From: Defluviitaleaceae bacterium | GTDB lineage: Bacteria; Bacillota; Clostridia; Lachnospirales; UBA5962 | Direction: 5' to 3' | NCBI GenBank assembly: GCA_009779915.1 | Contig: WRBA01000002.1 | Location: forward strand, 62,001-126,000 | Length of the DNA stretch: 64,000 nt | In this document: positions 55,196 through 63,746 of the stretch, in pieces | Position numbering within the stretch: position 1 is the first letter of the stretch | Layout: every line of letters begins with the position of its first letter | Translations under genes and position numbers: made by a program | Notes under the pieces: generated by a model | The model's database searches: none | What the model was told of the DNA's origin: nothing | Seen by the model: only the letters and a program-made list of their open reading frames with translations

Positions 55196-57040
55196 TTGTT
55201 TTTACCTATTTCAGCCGAGGGAATAAGTGAATTTGATTATATACTAGTAACAGGTGACGCCTATGTGGATCATCCATCTTTTGGTGCGGCTATAATAGGG
55301 CGGGTTGTCCAGAGCTTAGGCTATACCATTGGCATCATAGCCCAGCCTGATTGGAAGAATGTGGGAAGCTTTAAGTCACTAGGTAAGCCGAGATACGCCT
55401 TTTTGGTTACCGGAGGCAATATAGACTCAATGGTGGCTCACTACACCGCAGCGAAAAAAAAGAGATCTGATGATGCTTATTCACCAGGCGGGGCTGCTGG
55501 TCTTAGACCTGACCGTGCCACTATTGTATATGCCAATAAAATTAGAGAAGCTTATAAGGATGCATTTGTTATTATAGGCGGGATTGAGGCCAGCCTTAGG
55601 AGGCTGTCTCATTATGATTATTGGGATAATAAGGTAAGGCGTTCCATACTTCTTGATAGTGGAGCCGATTTGCTGGTTTATGGAATGGGTGAGCATCAAA
55701 TAACGGAAATTACAGATTGCCTTAAATCAGGGAAGTATGAAGACCTTAAAAGCATAGATGGAATATGTTATAATAGTAAAACTGAACCGGATATACCTTG
55801 TGCCATTACATTGCCTGCATATGGTGATGTACAAAAGGATAAAGCTTTGTACGGCGAAAGCTTTATGGTTCAATACGACAATTCAGACCCTTTTACAGCA
55901 AAAACCCTTATAGAACCTTATGAAAACTGTTTTGTTGTGCAGAATCCGCCTTCTAAACCTATAAACACTCCTTTATTTGATAAAATTTATGCACTGCCCT
56001 ATATGAAAAATTATCATCCTATATATGAAACAATGGGTGGCGTTCCTGCTATAGAAGAGATAAAGTTCAGCCTTATATCCAGCAGAGGTTGTTTTGGATC
56101 GTGTAATTTCTGTGCGCTTAGTTTTCATCAAGGTAAAATTGTCCAAGGGAGAAGCCATATATCTATAATCAGGGAAGCGGAAAGTTTTAAATGGGATCCG
56201 GATTTTAAAGGGTATATACATGATGTTGGTGGTCCTACGGCAAATTTTAGGTTACCTGCTTGTAAGAAGCAGCTTAAGAAAGGTGCTTGCGTAGACAAAA
56301 AATGCCTTTTTCCCAAACCTTGTAAGAACTTAGATATAAGTCATACGGATTATCTGAGCCTTTTGCGTAAACTTCGTGATATACCGGGAGTTAAGAAAGT
56401 TTTTATACGTTCAGGTATACGGTATGATTACTTGATATATGATAAAAATAAAGAATTTCTTAGGGAATTGTGTAAATATCATATAAGCGGTCAGTTAAAA
56501 GTGGCACCTGAACATATTTCCGACAAAGTTCTTGGTAAAATGGGTAAGCCCGGCAGGAAGGTTTATGAAAAATTTTCCGGGAAATACTATCAGTTAAATA
56601 AGGAGTATGGCTTGTCCCAGTATCTTGTGCCTTATTTAATGTCCTCTCATCCAGGCAGCGATTTAGAAAGTGCCGTAGAGCTTGCCGAGTATTTGCGTGA
56701 TATTAACTTTACTCCGGAACAGGTTCAGGATTTTTACCCAACTCCCGGCACATTATCAACCTGTATGTATTATACGGAGATGGATCCCAGGACAAAGGAA
56801 GAGCTCTACGTGCCTAAATCCTCACGGGAAAAAGCAATGCAGCGAGCCCTTATACAATATAAAAATCCTAAAAATTATGAACTGGTTAAAGAGGCTCTTT
56901 TAAAAGCAGGCAGAGCGGATTTAATAGGTTTTGGTAAAAATTGCCTAATAAGACCCCGCCAGAATGCGGAGCCTAAAAAAGCAGTTGTATATAGAAAAAA
57001 AGCTAAAAAAACTATCAGAAATATTCACAAAAAGCATTAA
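55196..57040 (+). CDS. YgiQ-family radical SAM protein
   Basis: A 614-residue member of the YgiQ family. The N-terminal domain includes [18 protein letters not shown] and [18 protein letters not shown]. The radical-SAM [4Fe-4S] motif is CFGSCNFC in [20 protein letters not shown] near residues 300-307. A basic C terminus ends it. Members bind SAM and an iron-sulfur cluster; the reaction is unknown. The start codon is TTG 55196, 6 nt after AAAGGAGA. A coiled-coil membrane protein gene follows after 16 nt and is probably co-transcribed. Confidence 0.93.
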   Translation: MFLPISAEGISEFDYILVTGDAYVDHPSFGAAIIGRVVQSLGYTIGIIAQPDWKNVGSFKSLGKPRYAFLVTGGNIDSMVAHYTAAKKKRSDDAYSPGGAAGLRPDRATIVYANKIREAYKDAFVIIGGIEASLRRLSHYDYWDNKVRRSILLDSGADLLVYGMGEHQITEITDCLKSGKYEDLKSIDGICYNSKTEPDIPCAITLPAYGDVQKDKALYGESFMVQYDNSDPFTAKTLIEPYENCFVVQNPPSKPINTPLFDKIYALPYMKNYHPIYETMGGVPAIEEIKFSLISSRGCFGSCNFCALSFHQGKIVQGRSHISIIREAESFKWDPDFKGYIHDVGGPTANFRLPACKKQLKKGACVDKKCLFPKPCKNLDISHTDYLSLLRKLRDIPGVKKVFIRSGIRYDYLIYDKNKEFLRELCKYHISGQLKVAPEHISDKVLGKMGKPGRKVYEKFSGKYYQLNKEYGLSQYLVPYLMSSHPGSDLESAVELAEYLRDINFTPEQVQDFYPTPGTLSTCMYYTEMDPRTKEELYVPKSSREKAMQRALIQYKNPKNYELVKEALLKAGRADLIGFGKNCLIRPRQNAEPKKAVVYRKKAKKTIRNIHKKH

Positions 57041-57056
57041 TTTTTGGAGGTTTATT

Positions 57057-58415
57057 ATGAGCGAATCAAAAATTAAATCTACTATATTGCTCTATGGAAC
57101 TTGCTTAATTCTTTTAAGTTTTACTATTACAACTATAGTAATTTTAGGCAATGGGTTGGACTTTTTATTGGTTATTTTTAGCGGACTCTTTCATCTTGTG
57201 GTACTGATATTCAATTTTATTTGCTCGGCTGTAGTTGCAAAAAAAATATATAGTTCATTTACCGCTTTTTTAGGAGAGGCAAATTTAGATTGTGAAGATA
57301 TTGCTCCTATGGGACAGTTTTTGGATTTAGCAGGAAAAGCGTTTAGCACATCGCCTCCAACACTTATAAAAGTTGACATGTTAGAAGGTAAGAGTAAAAA
57401 TATTGCAAAAGAGATTAACAAATTTATAAATGAACTGCATAGTATGGAGCTGGCAATAGATAAAACCCTTGCCATTACCCCTGCCTTGCGGTCAGGGAAA
57501 AAAGCTGAGCGGCTTCTGGTACTAATTAATTCACTGGTGGATGATTTGGAAGGGGTTTCTAAAGGTACTAAGCCAAAAGGGCATTATGATAGCAGGTTAA
57601 GTCAAGTGTTTGATGAGATTTTTGGCAACTATGCCGAGCTTATTGAGTCCAGAAAAGCCCTTAACAATACTTTAGAAGCGTTAAAAAAGAACAATGCAAA
57701 TCAATTGCCAAAGGATATGCCCATTGGTATAGAGCTTATGCGAATTTTTGGAAATATTAGCAGTATAGAAGGGGCACTTGTTCGTTTAGCTGAGTTTGAG
57801 CTTGAAAACGGATGTGATAATCTACCAAAAGATTTTAAATCCGCTGATATAATCCGTAATATTTTGAATCAATATAAGGCTTCTTTACAAGATGTTTTTA
57901 ACACTTTAAGCTTGGCAAATAATCTATCAGATACTATGGCTAACGAGACAAAAATACTAACTACTGCCAAGGCAGAAGAGAAACGCCTTATGGTGCAGCT
58001 TAGAGATTTGGCTAAAAATGTAAATATACAGCTAAAAAGCGGTTCACATATAAGTGGTGCCTCATCTAAAGTGGACAATATTTTGCAATTGATTGAAAAA
58101 ATCGACGATAATAAAATAGCAAGTTCAAAGTATGCAGATAATATGTCTGCTTATGTTAAGGAAATTTCTAAAAACTTAGATTTAAGTTTAAAAAGCATTA
58201 CAAAATTTAAATTTAAACGCGAATTAAAAAGCTTTGTCAGAAACCCAATTGCTGCGGGAACTCATGGCATATTACCCGAAAAAACAGCTGATTCTAAGCT
58301 TGGTCGTACATCATCCGGCGCCGCATCTCCTGCAATGCTGCCCAGGCACTATGGTAAAGTCCCTGAAAGTGGTTATAATTTCGATAGTAAAGATTATGGA
58401 AAGTATTCGAGGTAA
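57057..58415 (+). CDS. Hypothetical two-helix membrane protein with long coiled coils
   Basis: A 452-residue protein. Two hydrophobic helices lie near the N terminus (about 9-30 and 36-60), then a long cytoplasmic or extracellular helical region with many Leu/Lys/Glu heptads (for example NKFINELHSMELAIDK, LVNSL-type segments). It resembles the layout of chemoreceptors and coiled-coil scaffolds but has no signalling tip, HAMP or kinase domain. The C-terminal 60 residues are basic and Ser/Gly-rich. The start is ATG 57057, 7 nt after GGAGG. Function unknown; it may be a structural or membrane-organising protein. Confidence 0.75.
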   Translation: MSESKIKSTILLYGTCLILLSFTITTIVILGNGLDFLLVIFSGLFHLVVLIFNFICSAVVAKKIYSSFTAFLGEANLDCEDIAPMGQFLDLAGKAFSTSPPTLIKVDMLEGKSKNIAKEINKFINELHSMELAIDKTLAITPALRSGKKAERLLVLINSLVDDLEGVSKGTKPKGHYDSRLSQVFDEIFGNYAELIESRKALNNTLEALKKNNANQLPKDMPIGIELMRIFGNISSIEGALVRLAEFELENGCDNLPKDFKSADIIRNILNQYKASLQDVFNTLSLANNLSDTMANETKILTTAKAEEKRLMVQLRDLAKNVNIQLKSGSHISGASSKVDNILQLIEKIDDNKIASSKYADNMSAYVKEISKNLDLSLKSITKFKFKRELKSFVRNPIAAGTHGILPEKTADSKLGRTSSGAASPAMLPRHYGKVPESGYNFDSKDYGKYSR

Positions 58416-58457
58416 TAATTTTCAATTTACGACATATCGACATAAAACCTACATTTT

Positions 58458-58500
58458 TTCGACAATCGATATTGCTTTGGAAGATTTTTTATGATATATT
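58458..58500 (+). promoter_or_regulatory. Predicted promoter with Spo0A-like box, M55 peptidase gene
   Basis: TTGCTT (58472-58477) and TATATT (58495-58500) are 17 nt apart. Just upstream, TTCGACA (58458-58464) is the complement of TGTCGAA, the Spo0A box, and a weaker copy (ATCGACA) lies at 58436-58442. A Spo0A site this close to the -35 would suit activation. Based on motif match alone. Confidence 0.4.
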
Positions 58501-58534
58501 ATGAAAGTAAAGGGGTTAGTCAGGAGGAGATATT

Positions 58535-59359
58535 GTGAAGAAAGTATATATTTCGGCGGATATCGAGGGCATTTCTGATATAGTTACAGGGTTATCGACA
58601 ATGCGTTCAGGGCATGATTTTGGAATAGCAAGAAAACGCTTCGCAAAAGAAATAAATGCTGCTGTTAGGGCGTGCTTTGATTTTGGATGCAGCGATGTTA
58701 CAATTTGCGAAGGTCACGCGGATATGGAAAATCTTATTATTGAAGATTTGGATCCGCGTATAAGACTTATTTCCGGAGCTATGCGCCAAAGCCTTCAGAT
58801 GGAAGGTATTGAAATGGGATATGATGCATATATATCCTTTGGGCACGCCGGAGCCGGGCTTAATATTGACGGAGTATTAAATCACTGCTACAATGGCAGG
58901 AAAATATATAATGTCAGGCTAAATGGTCAAACTATGAATACCGAAACGATTATAAACGCCACTATAGCCGGGCATTATGGGATTCCCTTGATAGCTGTAA
59001 TAGGGGATTCGGCTGTGGTTCGTGAGGTTAAGGAGTTTGTGCCAAATTGTGAAGGGGTCGCCGTTAAAGAAGGGCTTTCCCGTCATTGTGCCATATCTTA
59101 TCATCCACAGGTATGTGAGCAAATGATTTATGATGGTGTAAGCATTGCTCTTAAAAAAGCGGCTGATATTAAGCCTCTTGACTTAGGTTCTCAAATTACC
59201 CTGGAAATAGATTATAAAGAAACTAGTATGGCTGACAGTGCTTGTTTGGTTCCGGGGGTGGTACGTCTTGCGCCTCGCACCATAAGTTATAGCGGTGAGG
59301 CAAAAACTGTATTTAAGCTGCAAAACTTGCTAATATACAGGCTTGTAGATACTATTTAA
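58535..59359 (+). CDS. M55-family D-aminopeptidase (DppA-like)
   Basis: A 274-residue zinc peptidase of the DppA/M55 family, which releases D-amino acids from short peptides. Metal ligands match: ISADIEGISD (Asp and Glu), EGHADMENL (His), SFGHAGAG (His), and Glu in MNTETIINATIAGHYGIPL. Length is normal. The start codon is GTG 58535, about 7 nt after AGGAGG. In Bacillus, dppA is induced by nutrient limitation and repressed by CodY, and this genome has a codY gene about 24 kb away. No dipeptide transporter genes are adjacent; downstream genes are an HD-GYP protein and a small hypothetical, probably in the same transcript. Confidence 0.92.
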   Translation: MKKVYISADIEGISDIVTGLSTMRSGHDFGIARKRFAKEINAAVRACFDFGCSDVTICEGHADMENLIIEDLDPRIRLISGAMRQSLQMEGIEMGYDAYISFGHAGAGLNIDGVLNHCYNGRKIYNVRLNGQTMNTETIINATIAGHYGIPLIAVIGDSAVVREVKEFVPNCEGVAVKEGLSRHCAISYHPQVCEQMIYDGVSIALKKAADIKPLDLGSQITLEIDYKETSMADSACLVPGVVRLAPRTISYSGEAKTVFKLQNLLIYRLVDTI

Positions 59360-59383
59360 TATTAGTAGGAGAAGACTGCTTTG

Positions 59384-60559
59384 ATGATAGAGACGATTCT
59401 TCCATCTGAATATTTGGAAAAAGGCATGAAAGCACTGGATTATGTATATACACCTGATGGTGTAACTATTGTTAGACCGGGAACGCTCCTGACAGAGCGT
59501 ATGATAGACTTTATTCACCAGCATAATATTGGATATGTGAAGGTGGAGTTTGACGAGGGCAAATATCCAAATGCCATTAGAGTACGTGAGCCCAGACCTG
59601 AGAAAGAATCGATATTTACTAATATACCGGATATAAAACCGGTAATTGACGATGAACTTAGAGATGAAGCTATAGTATCAATTAAAAAAATGTTTGAAGC
59701 TTTTGATACTACAGATTTTAACGAAAAAAATATGACAACTGCTCATCTCGCAGTCAAGGAAATATATTCTGTTGTTGATAAGCTTATTGAAACTTTGTCT
59801 GATGAAACTCATTCTCTAATCCATATAGCGGATTTAAAAAGTTACGATGAGTATACATATCACCACTCATTGAGCGTGGCGGTACTTGCAATTGCTATAG
59901 GGCAGAGTATGAGCTTTTCCGATGAAGATCTTAGGCTTCTTGGTCGGGCAGCTATGATGCATGATATAGGCAAGATTTATGTGCCTAATGAACTAATAAA
60001 TAAGCCGGGCAAATTAACCGAATCGGAGTTTAGGGCAGTAAAAAACCATACGGCAGAAGGATACCGTCATTTAATGTTTGAAAAAGTTGGTGACGAACAC
60101 TTTAGAAAAATTGTATTATGTCATCATGAAAAAGTAAATGGCACCGGTTATCCTAATAAGCTTGAGGGCAAAGACATACCTTTTATGAGCCGTATAATAG
60201 CGGTTGCGGATATGTATGATGCGGTAACTTCTTATCGCTCTTATCGTAAGCCGATGTCGCCGTCTGAGGCTATTGAGCTTGTTATGAGCGAGGTTGAAAG
60301 AGCCTTGGACTATAATGTTGTAAAAACTTTTGTGGAAAAAATGGATTTCTACCCTGTAAATACATGTGTTGAGCTTTCCGACAACAGACTTGGGGTTGTA
60401 ATTGACAATACTAACTCTATGCGTCCTATTATTCGTATGTTAGACACGAAGGAAGAGCTTGACCTTATGGAAATGAGTAATTTAAGCCTTGTTATTAATC
60501 GTGTGATTGACAGCGATGATTACGAAGAGTTAGCTAAAAAGAAGCAAGAAAATAGTTAA
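59384..60559 (+). CDS. HD-GYP domain protein, probable c-di-GMP phosphodiesterase
   Basis: A 391-residue protein. The N-terminal part (about 1-115) is unlike known sensor domains. The HD-GYP domain follows: HHSLSVAVLAIAIGQSM, HDIGKIYVP (HD pair near residue 193), HHEKVNGTGYP (the HHExxxGxGYP signature of active members), and ADMYDAVTSYRSYRKPM. Such enzymes cleave c-di-GMP to pGpG or GMP, promoting motility. The start may be ATG 59384 or TTG 59381, the AGGAG at 59367-59371 being 12 or 9 nt upstream. The genes lie 24 nt after the M55 peptidase and 17 nt before a small hypothetical. Confidence 0.92.
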   Translation: MIETILPSEYLEKGMKALDYVYTPDGVTIVRPGTLLTERMIDFIHQHNIGYVKVEFDEGKYPNAIRVREPRPEKESIFTNIPDIKPVIDDELRDEAIVSIKKMFEAFDTTDFNEKNMTTAHLAVKEIYSVVDKLIETLSDETHSLIHIADLKSYDEYTYHHSLSVAVLAIAIGQSMSFSDEDLRLLGRAAMMHDIGKIYVPNELINKPGKLTESEFRAVKNHTAEGYRHLMFEKVGDEHFRKIVLCHHEKVNGTGYPNKLEGKDIPFMSRIIAVADMYDAVTSYRSYRKPMSPSEAIELVMSEVERALDYNVVKTFVEKMDFYPVNTCVELSDNRLGVVIDNTNSMRPIIRMLDTKEELDLMEMSNLSLVINRVIDSDDYEELAKKKQENS

Positions 60560-60576
60560 GGCTGGTGTAAGAGTTT

Positions 60577-60909
60577 ATGATTTTTGATTTCGTAGGAAAA
60601 ATTAAAAATATGAATGCTGAAAATTTTGAGAAAGAAGCTATATCCCAATGTCTTTCGGAAATTCATAGAAAATTTGACAAGCCTATGAATGAAATTCGTA
60701 TATTAAAAGAAGGCGACACGAATGACGCTCTGATTAAAGCACGGACTTCTGTATCATCTTATCTTCCTTTTCACGAGGCGGAGCTTTCCGAGGCGGTGGA
60801 AACCTTTAGAGAATACCTTGATGAAATTGCAAACGCCCTTGGAGGCGAAGTCAGTAGAGATGAGGGTTTTTATAATAATACCAAGACTTTTCATAAGTTG
60901 TTTTTGTAA
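60577..60909 (+). CDS. Small hypothetical protein
   Basis: A 110-residue helical soluble protein of unknown family. It has no Cys or membrane helix and is rich in Glu/Lys; segments such as CLSEIHRKFDKPMNEIRILK and ELSEAVETFREYLDEIANAL suggest a helical bundle. It lies 17 nt after the HD-GYP gene and just before a terminator, so it probably belongs to the same operon. No function inferred. Confidence 0.65.
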   Translation: MIFDFVGKIKNMNAENFEKEAISQCLSEIHRKFDKPMNEIRILKEGDTNDALIKARTSVSSYLPFHEAELSEAVETFREYLDEIANALGGEVSRDEGFYNNTKTFHKLFL

Positions 60910-60925
60910 ATATAGTAAAAACAAA

Positions 60926-60949
60926 GGGCTGGTGCATTGGCGCCAGCCC
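60926..60949. terminator. Bidirectional terminator between convergent operons
   Basis: GGGCTGGTGC (60926-60935) pairs with GCGCCAGCCC (60940-60949), with one G-U. It is followed by an AT-rich tail. It separates the HD-GYP operon from the 2-oxoacid oxidoreductase operon. Confidence 0.75.
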
Positions 60950-60959
60950 ATATTATTTA

Positions 60960-61502
60960 CTATTTCGCGGCATTCCCGCCTTTTTCAATAGCCACCTTAT
61001 TAAGCTCTATAAGGTCGGCTCTTTTTTCGCCAAGTCTAACCTTTAAAGCCTCAATTATGGATTCGGTTTTGGCACATTTAAGCAATTCGTTTAAACAGCC
61101 AAGAGCTATCATATTTGCCACCCTAAGATTTCCAAGTTCATTAGCCATATCGGATATTGGAAGCCCCAGGTATTTAACATCGCTTCTGCTTTCCTTAAGC
61201 CCGGAGTCAGTCATAGAAGTGTTGTAAATAAGAACTCCCTCCGGTTTTACAAAAGGCTCAAATTTATCAAATGAAGGCTGGTTAAGGGCAATTACCGCGT
61301 CTGCTGATTGGATAATTGGGCTGCCTATGCGCTTATCACTTATAATAACCGAGCATGAGGCTGCTCCTCCCCTCATTTCAGGACCATAGGAAGGGAACCA
61401 TGTAACATGCTTATCTTCAAGCATAGCAGCATAAGATATAAGCTGACCGCTAAGGAGCGCGCCCTGACCGCCGTAGCCTGCAAAAATCATCTTAATATTC
61501 AT
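60960..61502 (-). CDS. 2-oxoacid:ferredoxin oxidoreductase, gamma subunit
   Basis: A 180-residue subunit matching the gamma (catalytic CoA-related) domain of pyruvate/2-oxoacid:ferredoxin oxidoreductases. It begins MIFAGYGGQGALLSGQLI and contains WFPSYGPEMRGGAASCSVII. It is the last gene of a four-gene operon; its ATG overlaps the beta-subunit stop (TGATG). The complex oxidises a 2-oxoacid to acyl-CoA and passes electrons to ferredoxin; which 2-oxoacid is uncertain. Confidence 0.93.
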   Translation of the reverse strand: MNIKMIFAGYGGQGALLSGQLISYAAMLEDKHVTWFPSYGPEMRGGAASCSVIISDKRIGSPIIQSADAVIALNQPSFDKFEPFVKPEGVLIYNTSMTDSGLKESRSDVKYLGLPISDMANELGNLRVANMIALGCLNELLKCAKTESIIEALKVRLGEKRADLIELNKVAIEKGGNAAK

Positions 61503-62245
61503 CAGTTACCCTCCTTTATAAGCCCTAAGGGATAATAGTCAACCATATCTTTTTTAAGCCATTCGACAGCATCTAAAGGGGTCATACCCCAGCCGGTAGG
61601 ACAGGTGGATAAAATTTCAACCATTGAAAAGCCTTTCCCTTCCATTTGATATTGGAGGGATTTTTTAATAGCTTTTTTGGCGTTGTTAATGGATTTTACG
61701 TCAACAACCATTACACGCTCGATATAATAAGCCCCTTCTATTGCGGCCATAACCTCGCTCATACGAATAGGCATACCGGCGTATTTTTGGTTACGTCCAT
61801 GAGGCGAAGTTGTGGCTTTTTGCCCTACAAGGGTTGTAGGTGCCATTTGTCCTCCTGTCATTCCGTAAATAGCGTTATTTACGAAAAATACGGAGATGTT
61901 TTCGCTCCTGGCGGCTGCATGAATGATTTCAGCAGTACCGATGGAAGCAAGATCGCCATCCCCTTGATAGGTAAAGACACAAGCATCCTCATGTACGCGC
62001 TTAATACCTGTGGCAACAGCGGGAGCCCTGCCATGAGCCGCTTCCTGCATATCGCAGTTAAAATAATCATAAGCTAAAACCGAGCAGCCAACAGGAGCCA
62101 CACCGATAGTTTTATCGCTTAAACCAAGCTCTTCAATACATTCGGCTATAAGCCGGTGTATAATACCATGTGTACAGCCGGGGCAGTAATGAAAGCCTAC
62201 ATTTCTTAGCATATCAGGTCTTTTAAACACTAAAGTCTCGCTCAT
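61502..62245 (-). CDS. 2-oxoacid:ferredoxin oxidoreductase, beta subunit (TPP-binding)
   Basis: A 247-residue TPP-binding subunit. FHYCPGCTHGIIHRL is the N-terminal CPGC block, and the TPP/Mg motif is GDGDLASIGTAEIIHAAARS followed by NNAIYGMTGGQ. It forms the active site with the alpha subunit. TAATG overlap with the upstream gene shows tight coupling. Confidence 0.95.
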   Translation of the reverse strand: MSETLVFKRPDMLRNVGFHYCPGCTHGIIHRLIAECIEELGLSDKTIGVAPVGCSVLAYDYFNCDMQEAAHGRAPAVATGIKRVHEDACVFTYQGDGDLASIGTAEIIHAAARSENISVFFVNNAIYGMTGGQMAPTTLVGQKATTSPHGRNQKYAGMPIRMSEVMAAIEGAYYIERVMVVDVKSINNAKKAIKKSLQYQMEGKGFSMVEILSTCPTGWGMTPLDAVEWLKKDMVDYYPLGLIKEGN

Positions 62246-63303
62246 TACAACACCTCCCCTAATTTAAGGATTTGGGCAAAAATTTCTTCCGCCGTTGGGA
62301 TTATTCCGCCCATTCTGCCGTAGAAATGGACAGGAGCGGTATCTCCTACAGCAAGTTTAACGTCTTGAAGCATTTGACCGGCACTCATTTCAACAACGAG
62401 TACGCATTTTTTGCCTTTTGTCGCTTCCTTAAGTTCTTTTTCAGGATAAGGCCAAAGGCTGATAGGCGTAAACAAACCGATTTTGTGACCTTTAAGCTCA
62501 TTTTCATCAATTGCGGAGCGGATTGTACGTGAAGTAGAGCCATAAGCCACCACTAATATGTCGGAATCTTCCATATTATAAGTTTCATAAAGTACTTCGC
62601 TCTCTTTGATTTTTTTATATTTAGCTTGTAAGTTAAGGTTCCATTCCTCAAGCTCCGATGGAACTAAGGAGAGGGAATTTATAACCGCCCTCGGACGGTT
62701 TTTATCTTTCCAGCCTACTGTAGCCCAGCTTTTATCCACTTTAATAGGTTTTTTCTCTTGGATTACAACGGGCTCCATCATTTGCCCGATTACGCCGTCA
62801 CCTAAAATAATAGCAGGCATCCTATATTCATCAGCTTTATCAAAAGCAAGCTGAACCAAATCCACCGCAGATTGAACGCCGGTAGGGGCGTATACTAAAC
62901 AATTATAATCCCCATGCCCCCCTCCTTTTGTGGCTTGGAGATAATCACTTTGGGAAGGCTGGATACTGCCAAGCCCAGGACCTGCCCGCATAATATTTAC
63001 AATAACCACAGGAAGGTTAGCCCCTGCCATATAGGATATACCTTCGGCTTTAAGAGATAATCCGGGACCGGAAGAGCTGGTCATAACCCTTGCGCCGGAG
63101 CCTGATGTACCATAGCACATATTTATCGCGCCTATTTCCGATTCGGCCTGAATAAATATACCGCCTACCTCAGGAAGCCTCCAGGAAAAATATTCAGGTA
63201 TTTCATTTTGCGGCGTTATAGGATAACCGTAAAAATAACGGCATCCAGCCATGACAGCGGCTTCCGCAATAGCTTCATTGCCTTTCATAAACCTTTTTTC
63301 CAA
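62245..63303 (-). CDS. vorB: 2-oxoacid:ferredoxin oxidoreductase, alpha subunit
   Basis: A 352-residue alpha subunit of the VorB/KorA type. The N-terminal pyrimidine-binding part has KGNEAIAEAAVMAGCRYFYG, YPITPQNEIPEYF and AGPGLGSIQPSQSDYLQATK. The C-terminal domain has VVAYGSTSRTIRSA and LFTPISLWPYPEKEL. The start codon is TTG 63303, 8 nt after GGAGG. It is 12 nt after the ferredoxin-like subunit. The 3-methyl-2-oxobutanoate specificity suggested by the VorB-like length and by the phosphate butyryltransferase neighbour is inference; 2-oxoglutarate or aromatic 2-oxoacids are possible. Confidence 0.9.
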   Translation of the reverse strand: MEKRFMKGNEAIAEAAVMAGCRYFYGYPITPQNEIPEYFSWRLPEVGGIFIQAESEIGAINMCYGTSGSGARVMTSSSGPGLSLKAEGISYMAGANLPVVIVNIMRAGPGLGSIQPSQSDYLQATKGGGHGDYNCLVYAPTGVQSAVDLVQLAFDKADEYRMPAIILGDGVIGQMMEPVVIQEKKPIKVDKSWATVGWKDKNRPRAVINSLSLVPSELEEWNLNLQAKYKKIKESEVLYETYNMEDSDILVVAYGSTSRTIRSAIDENELKGHKIGLFTPISLWPYPEKELKEATKGKKCVLVVEMSAGQMLQDVKLAVGDTAPVHFYGRMGGIIPTAEEIFAQILKLGEVL

Positions 63304-63315
63304 CTAATTCGCCTC

Positions 63316-63522
63316 CTATCTATAAACTTCGATAATCAAATCGGGACACATAACAGCACAAAAAGTACAGCCTGTACACTGGTTTAAATCGGTACATGTA
63401 ACAGGGTGGTAGCCTTTGGGATTTACCTTAGTTTCATCAATTTTTAAGATTTTTTTTGGGCAGACACTCATACAAAGGCGGCAGCCCTTGCACGCATCTT
63501 CTTTAAATTTAACTTTTCCCAC
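63316..63522 (-). CDS. 4Fe-4S ferredoxin-like delta subunit
   Basis: A 68-residue protein with two [4Fe-4S] motifs, CKGCRLCMSVCPKK and CTGCTFCAVMCPDL, the delta subunit passing electrons from the 2-oxoacid oxidoreductase. GTG start at 63522, 6 nt after AAGGAGG. First gene of the operon. The right edge of the family C element lies 23 bp upstream. Confidence 0.95.
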   Translation of the reverse strand: MGKVKFKEDACKGCRLCMSVCPKKILKIDETKVNPKGYHPVTCTDLNQCTGCTFCAVMCPDLIIEVYR

Positions 63523-63544
63523 AATAACCCTCCTTAAAAAGTTT

Positions 63545-63746
63545 AGAACCAGCGGTCAATAATGGACGAATCTGAATTTCTGGCCTTACTTTAAGCCAAT
63601 TTAGACGGCACTGACGACGCATATGCAAAGCTAATCTGCTACGGCTGGCAACTTTTGTTTCTTAGTGAAACAAAAGTGCATGGACAACGACAAGTGGCTT
63701 AAAATAAGCCGAAAGACAGATTTGTAGCTTATTGACCGCTGGTTCT
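63545..63746. repeat. AGAACC palindromic element (family C), full-length copy
   Basis: A 202-bp MITE-like element with 18-bp perfect terminal inverted repeats (AGAACCAGCGGTCAATAA) that continue as an imperfect stem for about 54 nt per arm. An internal hairpin (ACTTTTGTTTC-TTAGT-GAAACAAAAGT, 63651-63677) caps the middle. It lies exactly between the phosphate butyryltransferase stop codon (63747) and the ferredoxin gene's ribosome-binding site. No ORF is evident in it. Confidence 0.9.
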
